Assembly (NCBI GenBank): GCA_002344055.1
Contig: DDTH01000003.1
Span: forward strand, 39,091-103,090
From: Sphingomonadales bacterium UBA2369
Lineage (GTDB): Bacteria; Pseudomonadota; Alphaproteobacteria; Sphingomonadales; Sphingomonadaceae
Reading direction: 5' to 3'
Length of the DNA: 64,000 nt
Below are positions 18,840 to 27,338 of this stretch, one piece after another. The notes under the pieces were generated by a model, which was not told the origin of the DNA, made no database searches, and saw only the letters and a program-made list of their open reading frames with translations. A program made the translations under genes and the position numbers. Within the stretch, counting starts at the first letter, position 1; each line of letters begins with the position of its first letter.

Positions 18840-19313
18840 TTATTGCGAGCTGATTTCCGAAATGTAGAGCGTCGCCGGGATCCGCCGGCCGCGGGCATAA
18901 TGGCCGATATAGATGTCATACTGGCCAGACATGGCCGGCGTGAAGCGAATGGACGGGTTCGTCCCTTGCTCGCCGCCATCATCGTCGCACACCCAGGTAC
19001 CGTCGGGCCGGTTGATCGCCAGGGTCGTATCCTCGTCAGACGCCACCGAAATGATCAGCGGCAGGCTGCCGCTCGCGGTAAACTGCAGCCGGACGTCCGG
19101 AGCGTTGGCCATCGAGCCGACGCAGCCGGAACCGAGCGTAGAAGCGTCGAGCGTACCGCCGGCGGTCACGCGCACTGTCCGCGGATCGCCATCGAAACCG
19201 CCCGTCAGCGTGATCGTGCCAAACGCCGGCGCCCGGCTGAAATCCTGCGAGGCTGCGGGCGCCGTCACGGCAAGCGCGCAAAGCGAAGCGAACAAGGCTA
19301 CCGACTTCTTCAT
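18840..19313 (-). CDS. Secreted small beta-domain protein (pre-peptidase-like)
   Basis: 157 aa. Signal peptide MKKSVALFASLCALAVTAPAASQ. The mature part reads as a jelly-roll domain: a block on a scalar baseline (VRLQFTASGSLPLIISV) and the diagnostic GTWVCDDDGG with RFTPAMSGQYDIYIGHY, similar to the pre-peptidase C-terminal domain of secreted peptidases. No protease catalytic residues are present, so a peptidase label would be wrong. Three cysteines lie in the mature part. Upstream between it and uvrC sit two small inverted repeats. Confidence 0.65.
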   Translation of the reverse strand: MKKSVALFASLCALAVTAPAASQDFSRAPAFGTITLTGGFDGDPRTVRVTAGGTLDASTLGSGCVGSMANAPDVRLQFTASGSLPLIISVASDEDTTLAINRPDGTWVCDDDGGEQGTNPSIRFTPAMSGQYDIYIGHYARGRRIPATLYISEISSQ

Positions 19314-19471
19314 ATCCGATCCCCCAAATCATCATGAAACATGCCGCTGCTGGACCCAACAGGTCCACAGGCGCGCGACCATGTTACGCCGATCGTAACA
19401 GCGACGCAACGAGTGTGCGCGGACCGCCGCGCCCGCTGTTCGCGCCCGCTTCCCCGACCTATATCGCCCTG

Positions 19472-21424
19472 ATGCCACGATCGGATTCATCGGCGGGGCG
19501 CCCGCACCATCCGGACGCCGCCCAGCGCTTCAACGAGGAGAAGGCGACCTACACGGTCCGTGGCTCCGACGCGCCCGATCTGGAGGCCGGGGTCGCCGCA
19601 ATCCGCGAGGTGCTACGGACCCTGCCGGTACGCCCGGGCGTCTACCGGATGCTGGATGCGAAGGGCGACGTGCTTTACGTCGGCAAGGCGCGGTCGCTGC
19701 GCAATCGCGTGACCAGCTACACGCAGGCGGCCCGCCTCACGAAGCGCCTGCTGCGCATGGTGGCGCAGACAAGGTCGATGGCGATCGTCACAACCAACAA
19801 CGAGGCGGAGGCATTGCTGCTCGAGGCGCAGCTGATCAAGCGCTACCGGCCTCCCTATAATGTCCTGCTGCGCGACGACAAAAGCTTCCCCTTCATCCTG
19901 CTGCGCGAGGATCATGCCTTTCCGCGCGTCCAGCTCCATCGCGGCGCGCGGCGGCACAAGGGGCAATATTATGGCCCGTTCGCCAGCGCCGGTTCGGTGC
20001 GGACGACCCTGACCGCGCTGCAGAAGCTCTTCCTGCTGCGCTCGTGTACGGACAGCTTCTTCGCCAATCGATCGCGGCCCTGCCTGCTGCACCAGATTCG
20101 CCGCTGCTCCGCGCCCTGCGTCGGGCGGATCGACGAGACCGGCTATGACGAACTGATCCAGGACGCGAAGGACTTCCTCGGTGGCCGGTCCACGAAGGTG
20201 CAGTCGAAGCTGCAGGACCAGATGAGCGTCGCCGCCGAGCGACAAGATTACGAACTGGCCGCCGTCTATCGCGACCGCCTCCGCGCTTTGACCTACATTC
20301 AGGGCAGCCAGGCGATCAACGCCGAGCGGGTGGGGGACGCGGACATCTTCGCACTCAGCGCCAAGGGCGGCACGATGTGCATCCAGGCCTTCTTCATTCG
20401 CGGCGGTCAGAATTGGGGCGCGCGCAGCTTCTTTCCCGCGCACACCGCCGATGTGCCGGAGGAAGAGGTGCTGTCGAGCTTTCTCGTGCAATTTTACGAG
20501 GAGGTGCCGCCGCCACGCGCGATCCTGCTCGACCGCGCAGTGCCGGAAACGGAATTGCTGGAAGAGGCTTTTGCCGAGCGCGCCGGGCACAAGGTCGAAC
20601 TGAAGCAGCCGCAGCGCGGCGAGCAACGCCGCCTGATCGATCAGGCGCGGCGCAATGCCGAGGAAGCGCTCGATCGCCGGCTCGCCGAAACCAGCACGCA
20701 GGCAAAGAACCTCCGCGCGCTCGCCGAACTGTTCGAATTGCCCGAGGCGCCGGGCCGCATCGAGGTCTACGACAACAGCCACGTCCAGGGCACGAATGCG
20801 GTCGGCGCGATGATCGTCGCCGGACCCGAGGGGCTGCGCAAGAACGCCTATCGCAAGTTCAACATCCGCAATCCGGAGACCGAGCCGGGCGACGATTTCG
20901 CGATGATGCGCGAAGTGCTGGGCCGCCGCTTCGCCCGGCTGGAAAAGGAGGATCCCGACCGGTCACGTGGCGACTGGCCGGATCTGCTGCTGATCGACGG
21001 CGGTAAGGGCCAGCTCAGCGCGGTCTGCCGGGTGCTGGAGGAAGCGGGCATTCACGACGTGCCGGTTGTCGGCGTGTCGAAGGGGCCGGATCGCAATGCG
21101 GGCCGCGAGACCTTTCATTTGCCGAGCGGCCGCGATTTCCAGCTGCCGCCGAACGACCCGACGCTTTTCTATCTGCAGCGCCTGCGCGACGAGGCGCACC
21201 GTTTCGCGATCGGCGCGCACCGGACGAAGCGCGCCAAATCCATGTCGGCCAGCCCGCTCGACGACGTTCCAGGCATTGGCCCGAACCGCAAGCGGGCCTT
21301 GCTGATGCACTTCGGCACCGCCCGCGCGGTCCGCAACGCCGCGCTGGAGGATATCGCGAAGGTGCCGGGCATCAGCCGCGCGACGGCGCAGGGCATTTAC
21401 GATCATTTTCACCCGCGCGGCTGA
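19472..21424 (+). CDS. uvrC: UvrABC excinuclease subunit C
   Basis: 650 aa from ATG 19472. UvrC makes the two incisions around bulky lesions after UvrAB loading. The GIY-YIG nuclease domain is at about residues 50-135 (RPGVYRMLDAKGDVLYVGKARSL), the UVR domain at about 245-280 (QDQMSVAAERQDYELAAVYRDRL), the RNase H-like endonuclease in the second half (EVYDNSHVQGTNAVGAMIV) and a helix-hairpin-helix tail near the end (DDVPGIGPNRKRALLMHFG, DIAKVPGISRATAQGI). The start is uncertain because no Shine-Dalgarno is visible and the first about 45 residues are poorly conserved. Confidence 0.96.
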   Translation: MPRSDSSAGRPHHPDAAQRFNEEKATYTVRGSDAPDLEAGVAAIREVLRTLPVRPGVYRMLDAKGDVLYVGKARSLRNRVTSYTQAARLTKRLLRMVAQTRSMAIVTTNNEAEALLLEAQLIKRYRPPYNVLLRDDKSFPFILLREDHAFPRVQLHRGARRHKGQYYGPFASAGSVRTTLTALQKLFLLRSCTDSFFANRSRPCLLHQIRRCSAPCVGRIDETGYDELIQDAKDFLGGRSTKVQSKLQDQMSVAAERQDYELAAVYRDRLRALTYIQGSQAINAERVGDADIFALSAKGGTMCIQAFFIRGGQNWGARSFFPAHTADVPEEEVLSSFLVQFYEEVPPPRAILLDRAVPETELLEEAFAERAGHKVELKQPQRGEQRRLIDQARRNAEEALDRRLAETSTQAKNLRALAELFELPEAPGRIEVYDNSHVQGTNAVGAMIVAGPEGLRKNAYRKFNIRNPETEPGDDFAMMREVLGRRFARLEKEDPDRSRGDWPDLLLIDGGKGQLSAVCRVLEEAGIHDVPVVGVSKGPDRNAGRETFHLPSGRDFQLPPNDPTLFYLQRLRDEAHRFAIGAHRTKRAKSMSASPLDDVPGIGPNRKRALLMHFGTARAVRNAALEDIAKVPGISRATAQGIYDHFHPRG

Positions 21425-21431
21425 GCGCGGA

Positions 21432-22484
21432 TCAGGCGGCCTTCCACAGCCTGCCGAGAGCGGCGGCCGCCGCTTTGGGGCGCACGAACAGCAGGTCGAT
21501 GATCTCCGGCCCGGCTTGCGCTCCCATTTCGCTTTTATAGCCGGCGTCGCCCGAACCCCAGCTGATCCGCTCGATCCCGTCGCGTGCGGCCTGTTCGAAC
21601 TCCCGGATCAGCAAAGTGCGGCCCGGGCTATACTGGGCGAAGCGCTCGTCATAATTGTTGGCGATCTGGTAAAGAGTCGGCCCGACGCGCAGGCCGAAGG
21701 TAAAGGCTGCAGGCGTATCGCCGACCCGCAGAATGCTGCCGCACAGTTTCGCTGCGAGTTCCGGGTCTGCGGCAACCCCCTCCCAGATACGCCGCTGCCG
21801 CTCATCGGCGAACTGCAGCCCGGCCCCCGCTTCGGTGGCCAGCCAGCTATTGCGTTCGATCCCGGCGATCGCGTCGCGATCCTCGGCAAGCCAGTCCGCG
21901 CCCGTAAAGCGCCGACTCTCCAGTGCCCCGATCTCGCCCAGCTTCTTCTCGCGCCAGCGATTCTTCTTCAGCGTCGATGCGCGGGGCCAGGCACTTTCCG
22001 CCGTGAGCGCCCGCATGTCGATCTCGAAACAGCTGCCGAGTTGCCGTTCCAGCACGGCCCAGCCGCTCGCCACGGCTGCTTGGCGCACCTTATTCGCGGA
22101 CGGATCGTCGGCGAAGACGGGGCCAAGCCGCCACACTCTGCCGAGGACGCGGCGCATCGCGCGATCGGCGAACATCGCGGTCATTTCGTGCGGGGCCGCA
22201 TCGGCAGCGACCGCCATGCTGCGGAAAGGCCAATAGCTGCCCGCCACTTCGCGGACTTTGAGTGGCCCGACGTGCCGGTCGACCAGACCGAATGCGGCCA
22301 ACGCGCTGCCGTCGCCGCGCAATATGGCGGACAGGCGCGCGCCCTCGCAGGCGGCAACCCAGGCGCCGCGGAGGAACAGGTGACGCGGATCGGCCGCTGC
22401 GGCCGCCGTGTCCAGATCGGACGGCGTCGCAGGCACGATGTGCAGGCGCTCCCGCGCAGGCTGAACGTCCCGCCGCATTAACAT
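21432..22484 (-). CDS. FemAB/GNAT-type (BioF2, Acetyltransf_6) protein
   Basis: 350 aa from ATG 22484 (22478 is an alternative). The second half shows the fold of the peptidoglycan-type GNAT group: RASTLKKNRWREKKLGE near residue 180, then ERNSWLATEAGAGLQFADERQRRIW and LCGSILRVGDTPAAFTFGLRVG, with the late pattern SPGRTLLIREFEQAARDGIERISWGSGDAGYK. Members transfer acyl or aminoacyl groups in cell-envelope or exopolysaccharide synthesis. The gene is divergent from a polysaccharide deacetylase, and a second protein of the same fold follows that, so a shared envelope role is likely. The acceptor is unknown. Confidence 0.75.
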   Translation of the reverse strand: MLMRRDVQPARERLHIVPATPSDLDTAAAAADPRHLFLRGAWVAACEGARLSAILRGDGSALAAFGLVDRHVGPLKVREVAGSYWPFRSMAVAADAAPHEMTAMFADRAMRRVLGRVWRLGPVFADDPSANKVRQAAVASGWAVLERQLGSCFEIDMRALTAESAWPRASTLKKNRWREKKLGEIGALESRRFTGADWLAEDRDAIAGIERNSWLATEAGAGLQFADERQRRIWEGVAADPELAAKLCGSILRVGDTPAAFTFGLRVGPTLYQIANNYDERFAQYSPGRTLLIREFEQAARDGIERISWGSGDAGYKSEMGAQAGPEIIDLLFVRPKAAAAALGRLWKAA

Positions 22485-22574
22485 GGGTTTGGAACTGCCC
22501 GATTCGCCGTTAAAATGGCGTGTAACAGCGCCCGGGTTCACCTTTTCTTGGGAGGGTGACGCTAAGCCGCCCTC

Positions 22575-23561
22575 ATGGCGACGCGCGTGCTTCTTACCGT
22601 CGATACGGAACTGGTCTGGCGGCACCATGCGGCCGGCCATGACTGGCGGGAGAATTTCGCCCGTTCCTACAACGCGGCAGGGGTGGGGATTCCCTATCAG
22701 CTCGAGCTGCTGGGTCGGCACGATCTGAAGGCGTGCTTCTTCGTCGATCCGATGCCCGCGGCGGTGCACGGGCTGGACCCGGTCAGGCGCATGGTCGATC
22801 CGATCCTCGCGGCTGGGCAGGAAGTACAGCTGCATCTTCACCCCTTCTGGGCGCATCTGGAAAAGGCCGAGCAGAGCCGCCGCACGGACGAACTCACGGC
22901 TTATGATTACGAGGCGCAGCTTGAGCTGATCTGCCGGGCGCGCGACCTGCTGGTGGCAGCGGGCGTGCCCGATCCGATCGCCTTCCGCTCCGGCAGCTAT
23001 GCCGCCAATGCCGACACCGCCCGGGCGCTGGCCGAACTCGGCTTCCGCTACGACAGCAGCCACAATGGCTCGCATCATCCGGAGCCGAGCGCGCTGCCGC
23101 TGCCGCCGGAAATGGTCGCGCCGGTGGAAATCGCGCCTGGCCTGATCGAATTGCCCGTCAGCCAGATCGGCGGTGCGGACGGCCTCCGTCATTTGCAGAT
23201 CTGCGCCGTGTCATTCCCCGAAATGCGCGCCGCATTGGTGGCCGCGCGGACGGCGAGCCAGCCCGTCGTCACCATCGTGAGTCACAGTTTCGAACTCGCC
23301 ACCCGCAACGGCCTTGCCGTCAATCGCGTCGTGCGCCGCCGCTTCGACAGGCTCTGCGTCTTTCTCGATCGCGCGCGCGAGATATTGCCCACAGCCAATT
23401 TCGCGACCCTGCCCGATGTATCGCTGGCCTCGTACGCGGCACCCTTCCCGGGCAGCCAGCAGCGGCGCCTGCGCCGGATGGCCGGGCAGGCGTGGGGCAA
23501 TCTGCGCTACGAGCGCTTCGCGGCCCGCGCGGCCGAGCGGAGGCGGGCGCATGTTGGCTGA
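22575..23561 (+). CDS. Polysaccharide deacetylase-family protein (NodB-like)
   Basis: 328 aa. The N-terminal LLTVDTELVWRHHAAGHDW includes the aspartate typical of NodB enzymes, followed by LKACFFVDPMPAAVH and the metal-site region EVQLHLHPFWAHLE; PDPIAFRSGSYAANADTARALAELGFRYDSSHNG matches the later active-site block. The enzyme would remove acyl groups from a polysaccharide in a metal-dependent reaction. No signal peptide is visible, so the activity could be cytoplasmic, on a precursor. It overlaps the next GNAT-type gene by 11 bases, so they are co-expressed. Confidence 0.8.
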   Translation: MATRVLLTVDTELVWRHHAAGHDWRENFARSYNAAGVGIPYQLELLGRHDLKACFFVDPMPAAVHGLDPVRRMVDPILAAGQEVQLHLHPFWAHLEKAEQSRRTDELTAYDYEAQLELICRARDLLVAAGVPDPIAFRSGSYAANADTARALAELGFRYDSSHNGSHHPEPSALPLPPEMVAPVEIAPGLIELPVSQIGGADGLRHLQICAVSFPEMRAALVAARTASQPVVTIVSHSFELATRNGLAVNRVVRRRFDRLCVFLDRAREILPTANFATLPDVSLASYAAPFPGSQQRRLRRMAGQAWGNLRYERFAARAAERRRAHVG

Positions 23562-24426
23562 CGCAATCGCCGCCCGCACGCCTCTGCCGTTCCGCGTCGG
23601 TCCGCGCACCGTCGTGCGCGTCCACCGCCGGCTGGTGCGGGTGACGGTGCCGCTGGAACAGGCGATCAGCGGAGCGTCCGTCACGCTGCCCGGTCTGCCG
23701 CCACAAGCGGATGGCTATTATCTTCGCGCCGTGCCGGAGGATCAGGCTGGCACGATCGGCGGTGCAACGGGGATGCGCGCCTTCATCCGGCAATCCTATC
23801 CGCATCATTATGCCGATCTCGGCATGGGTTACGATGCCTATCTCGCCAGCTTTTCCGCCAAGACCCGCTCGTCGCTGAAGCGCAAGACGCGCAAGCTGGC
23901 GGAGCATTCGGGCGGCGAACTGGACATCCGCGTCTATCGCACCCCGGCCGAGATTGCCGATTTTCACGCTTGTGCGCGCGCCGTCTCGGCGCTGACCTAT
24001 CAGGAGAAATTGCTCGACGCCGGCCTGCCGGAGGATCTGACGGAGATGCAGGCGCTCGCCGCCCGCGATCAGGTCCGCGCCTTTCTGCTGTTCATGGACG
24101 GCCGCGCCGTCGCCTATCTCCATACGCCGGGGGAGGGGGCGACACTCCGCTACGAGCATCTCGGCTACGATCCGGCCTTTGCCGACTGGTCGGTGGGCAG
24201 CGTGCTGCAACTGGAGGCGATGCGGCTGCTGATGGAAGAGCGCCGCTTCCGCTGGTTTGATTTCACGGAGGGCGACGGCCAGCATAAGCGCGCCTTCGCC
24301 ACTGGATCGATCCCCAGTGTCGATCTGCTTCTGCTCCGGCCGACCTTGAGCAATGTCGCCACCGCTTCTGCGCTCGCCGGGTTCGACCGCGCCGTTTCCT
24401 TCGCCAAGAGGATCGTGGGCCGGTAA
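23551..24426 (+). CDS. FemAB/GNAT-type (BioF2) protein, second copy
   Basis: 291 aa from ATG 23551, overlapping the deacetylase gene by 11 nt. The core has SAKTRSSLKRKTRKLAEHS, then DIRVYRTPAEIADFHACA, LLFMDGRAVAYLHTPGEGATLRYEHLGYDP and the final block FRWFDFTEGDGQHKRAFA. The 'DFTEGDG.HKR.F' pattern is characteristic of acyltransferase-like proteins attached to cellulose or exopolysaccharide loci. The arrangement with the deacetylase suggests that one protein removes and the other adds an acyl group on the same polymer. It is followed 9 nt later by recO. Confidence 0.75.
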   Translation: MLADAIAARTPLPFRVGPRTVVRVHRRLVRVTVPLEQAISGASVTLPGLPPQADGYYLRAVPEDQAGTIGGATGMRAFIRQSYPHHYADLGMGYDAYLASFSAKTRSSLKRKTRKLAEHSGGELDIRVYRTPAEIADFHACARAVSALTYQEKLLDAGLPEDLTEMQALAARDQVRAFLLFMDGRAVAYLHTPGEGATLRYEHLGYDPAFADWSVGSVLQLEAMRLLMEERRFRWFDFTEGDGQHKRAFATGSIPSVDLLLLRPTLSNVATASALAGFDRAVSFAKRIVGR

Positions 24427-24435
24427 GACGCGCCG

Positions 24436-25197
24436 ATGCGCCTCAGCAGCCACGCCATCATTCTGTCGGTTCGCGCGCATGGCGAGCATGACGCGATCGT
24501 TCGCGCGCTCACGCCGGGCGACGGTGTTCGACCCGGCTATGTCCGCGGCGGCCGCTCGCGCCGGCTGCGGCCCGTACTGCTGCCGGGCAATTTGATCGCC
24601 GCCGAGTTCCGCGCCCGTACCGAGGATCAGCTCGCCCATCTCACCGCCGAACTGATCCGCAGCCGGGCGCCTATGCTCGGCGAGCCGCTTGCCGCCGCGG
24701 CGATCGAATGGGCGACCGTCCTGACCGCTACCGCCTTGCCGGAGGCGCAGCCTTATCCCGGCCTCTATGCCGGCCTTTCCGGCCTGCTCGACGCACTAGA
24801 AGCGGCGCCGAGCGCACGCGGCTGGGGAGCTGCTCTGGTGCGCTACGAATATCTGCTGCTCGGCGAACTCGGCTTCGGTCTCGATCTCACCGAATGCGCT
24901 GCAACAGGCGGCACGCACGATTTGGTCTTCGTCAGCCCGCGCAGCGGGCGCGCCGTCAGCCGCGCCGGGGCAGGGGAGTATCGCGAGCGCCTGTTTCCCC
25001 TCCCGCCGTTTCTTGCGGAAGGCGGTGTTGCAAGCGGCTGGGACGAGATTGTCGCGGGCCTCAGGATCACCGGCCATTTCCTCGCCCGCGACGTGCTGAT
25101 CGACCGGCGGGCCGATCTGCTCGCCTCGCGCGGACGGCTGCTGGATCGCCTGCAGCGGTTGACCTCGCCGCCTTCAGCCCCAAGTGGGGTGATGTGA
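24436..25197 (+). CDS. recO: DNA repair protein RecO
   Basis: 253 aa. RecO works with RecF and RecR to load RecA at gaps. The N-terminal OB fold is seen in SHAIILSVRAHGEHDAIVRAL with GYVRGGRSRRLRPVLLPGN, and the C-terminal alpha part holds YEYLLLGELGFGLDLTECAATGG and FVSPRSGRAVSRAGAGEYRERLFPLP. The alphaproteobacterial form lacks the full zinc-cysteine set, which agrees with what is seen. It lies 9 nt after the GNAT-type gene and its stop overlaps the apaG start. Confidence 0.9.
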   Translation: MRLSSHAIILSVRAHGEHDAIVRALTPGDGVRPGYVRGGRSRRLRPVLLPGNLIAAEFRARTEDQLAHLTAELIRSRAPMLGEPLAAAAIEWATVLTATALPEAQPYPGLYAGLSGLLDALEAAPSARGWGAALVRYEYLLLGELGFGLDLTECAATGGTHDLVFVSPRSGRAVSRAGAGEYRERLFPLPPFLAEGGVASGWDEIVAGLRITGHFLARDVLIDRRADLLASRGRLLDRLQRLTSPPSAPSGVM

Positions 25198-25592
25198 AAG
25201 CCTTGTTCCCCCACAGCGCCCGGACGGACGACATCGTCGTCCGCGTCTCGGTCAGCTTCCTGCCCGAACAATCGGAGCCGTCGCGCGGCCGCTGGTTCTG
25301 GGCCTATCATATCCGCATCGAGAATGAGGGTGCGACGCGCGCGAAGCTCGTCAGCCGCGAATGGACGATCAAGGACGGACGCGGCGGCGTGCACGAGGTG
25401 CGGGGCGAAGGCGTGGTCGGCGAGCAGCCGGTCATCGAGCCGGGCGAAGCGTACGATTATGTCTCCGGCTGCCCGCTCACGACGCCGACCGGATCGATGG
25501 AAGGCCGCTATTTCATGGTCGCGGCGGATGGCAGCCGTTTCGAAGTCGAGATTCCGCGCTTCCCGCTGATCGCCCCGGCGGTGACCAGCTAG
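25194..25592 (+). CDS. apaG: ApaG protein
   Basis: 132 aa starting at GTG 25194, whose last bases overlap the recO stop (GTGA) with GTGGGG upstream. The ApaG domain (fibronectin-like) is recognisable in VSVSFLPEQSEPSRGRWFWAYHIRIENEG, VQLVSREWTIKD-like LVSREWTIKDGRGG, and SGCPLTTPTGSMEGRYFMV. In Enterobacteria apaG is linked with apaH and rsmA; the function is unclear, though a metal and cobalt-related phenotype has been reported for its relatives. It converges with the serine hydrolase, overlapping by four bases. Confidence 0.9.
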   Translation: MKALFPHSARTDDIVVRVSVSFLPEQSEPSRGRWFWAYHIRIENEGATRAKLVSREWTIKDGRGGVHEVRGEGVVGEQPVIEPGEAYDYVSGCPLTTPTGSMEGRYFMVAADGSRFEVEIPRFPLIAPAVTS

Positions 25593-26896
25593 CGCACGAG
25601 CCGCGCGGCGCGCACGATCAATGCATGGAAGGCCGCTTCATCGACCAAAGCGGCCGGATTGTTCCACCCCGCCGTTACCACGTGCCACACGCCCGCATTG
25701 TTGCGGATCAGGTAGGTGAGGTTGATCACCCCCGGCTCCGATCCGCCCTTGAAGCCGACATAGGAAAAGGCGCCAGCCGCATCGCGCGCCATGCCGGGGC
25801 TGATCGCCAGCACGGCTTTCGCGGTGTCGTCGGCGTTGACGCGCAGCCAGTCCATCACGCGCGCCATGTCGGCCGCCGTGGCGAACCATTCGACCGTGTC
25901 GATCGCGACCGGGCCGGTGGCGAAAAGCTGGCTGACCTCTACCGCTGGGCCGCCATCGGCCTCCTGTTCGCGCAGGATGCGGCGCCGGCCGGCCTCGTCG
26001 GCGGCCAGCCATGCGGTGCGCGCCTCGGCATTGGCCTTCAGCTGGAAGAGCTCGATGGTGGACAGCATCGGCCGGTTGCGCGCCGCCTGGCTCAGGCCCA
26101 TCCGCGTCATCATCCGTTCGACATTTTCGCGCCCGGCGAGGCGCAACAGCACATCCGTCGCGGTATTGTCGCTGCGCGAGATCATCAGCGACGCCAGTGT
26201 GTGCACCGTCACCGGCGAACCCAGCGGCCAGTCCTGCAATATGCCGCTCGGCAGCGAGTGGCGGTCGATTGGCACCACCTCGCTCCAGCGCCGCTGGCCA
26301 GCCTGCACTTGCCGGCTCAATTCGGCGAGGATCAGCAGCTTGAAGCTGGAACCGATGGCGAGCGGGCGATCCGGCTCCAGCTGGGTGACCACGGTAGGGG
26401 CACCATCTCCCAGCCGCGCGACCTGGAAATTCACCTGGCCCGGCAGCTGGCGAAGCTCGCCGAGGATCGTCTCCGTACTGTCGCCGCCGATCGGTTCGCT
26501 GCCGGTGACGTTCAGCCCGGCGATGCGATGGGGCGCCTGCGCCTCGACCTGCAGGCTCATGATGACGATCGCGCGCTGGAAGGTGAAGCGGACGGTGCCG
26601 GCGGTCGGCGAGGCGGCGGCGACGCTCTCAACATCGCGGACCGTGCCGCATTGCGCGGCCAGTTGCTGGGTAACGCCGGCAATCTGTTCGGCGGGCACCT
26701 GCGCCAGGAAACCGGCGGTGAAGATGCTCGGCAGGTCGCCCTGTCCGCGCAGCACCGACACGACATCGCGCGCGCGTTGATTGAGCGGGTTCTGCGCCGT
26801 GGCCGGGACGGGAGCGGGATTCGCAGGAGGCTGCGCAAGGCTCGGTGATGCGACTACGAACAGAATTGAGAGCAGGATCAGTTTCAATCGCCGCAT
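25589..26896 (-). CDS. Exported class A beta-lactamase-like serine hydrolase
   Basis: 435 aa. Signal MRRLKLILLSILFVVASPSLAQ. Residues 40-150 form an N-terminal DUF3887-type domain, and the remainder is a penicillin-binding fold: the nucleophile motif S183-S-F-K186, the SDN motif at 242-244 (ISRSDNTATD), and K383-G-G in place of the KTG triad. The KGG variant is found in non-antibiotic serine hydrolases of this group, so true beta-lactamase activity is not assured. A periplasmic role in peptidoglycan turnover or peptide hydrolysis is plausible. It converges with apaG. Confidence 0.8.
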   Translation of the reverse strand: MRRLKLILLSILFVVASPSLAQPPANPAPVPATAQNPLNQRARDVVSVLRGQGDLPSIFTAGFLAQVPAEQIAGVTQQLAAQCGTVRDVESVAAASPTAGTVRFTFQRAIVIMSLQVEAQAPHRIAGLNVTGSEPIGGDSTETILGELRQLPGQVNFQVARLGDGAPTVVTQLEPDRPLAIGSSFKLLILAELSRQVQAGQRRWSEVVPIDRHSLPSGILQDWPLGSPVTVHTLASLMISRSDNTATDVLLRLAGRENVERMMTRMGLSQAARNRPMLSTIELFQLKANAEARTAWLAADEAGRRRILREQEADGGPAVEVSQLFATGPVAIDTVEWFATAADMARVMDWLRVNADDTAKAVLAISPGMARDAAGAFSYVGFKGGSEPGVINLTYLIRNNAGVWHVVTAGWNNPAALVDEAAFHALIVRAARLVR

Positions 26897-26977
26897 GTCA
26901 TACTCTCCGTGGATCCCGTTTCGGGCGGCAAACGGTCTAGAAGGGACCGATCCGACTGGGAAGCCGCTCTCGCTCGC

Positions 26978-27298
26978 TCAGAAAACGCGGAAGAAGGGCC
27001 ACAGCGCCCAGGTCGCGGGACCCGCGAGCAGAAGCCCGGCGACAACGTCGAAACCGCGGATCGGGCGGATGCGGACGCCGCGACGCGGGTTTCGATAGCT
27101 GTCCCGCAAGGTGGCCAGCAGCACGTAGAAGCCGCACAGCGCCGTTGCCGCCAGCGCCGCTACGTAAGGCAGCACGAAGACATGCGGCCAGATCGCGAAA
27201 GCCGCCCAGCACAGCACGGCCACGACACCGCAGACGACGCCCGCGGCGATCGCCTTCGGCACGCTGATGAATGAAATGAAGCCCCGTTTGCCCGCCAT
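26978..27298 (-). CDS. Small membrane protein of unknown function
   Basis: 106 aa, with three hydrophobic stretches (AIAAGVVCGVVAVLCWAAF, VFVLPYVAALAATALCGFY and GFDVVAGLLLAGPATWAL), a basic loop RDSYRNPRRGVRIRPIRG between the second and third and no recognisable domain. It sits between a serine hydrolase and parE on the same strand; the spacing (40 nt to parE, 81 nt to the hydrolase) allows but does not prove co-transcription. Confidence 0.6.
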   Translation of the reverse strand: MAGKRGFISFISVPKAIAAGVVCGVVAVLCWAAFAIWPHVFVLPYVAALAATALCGFYVLLATLRDSYRNPRRGVRIRPIRGFDVVAGLLLAGPATWALWPFFRVF

Positions 27299-27338
27299 CC
27301 TGCGCAGATGAGCAGTAGGGCGCCCGCGCGCAAGGGCG

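Noticed and set aside
18840..19313. Labelling the secreted 157-aa protein as an S1 peptidase
   Set aside because: The pre-peptidase-like block is present but no catalytic His/Asp/Ser triad exists in so short a protein.
22476..22516. TTAACAT and TTAAAAT half-sites with a GANTC (GATTC) nearby as CtrA/CcrM control
   Set aside because: The spacing and the second half do not fit the TTAA-N7-TTAA consensus, and one GANTC is not informative by itself.
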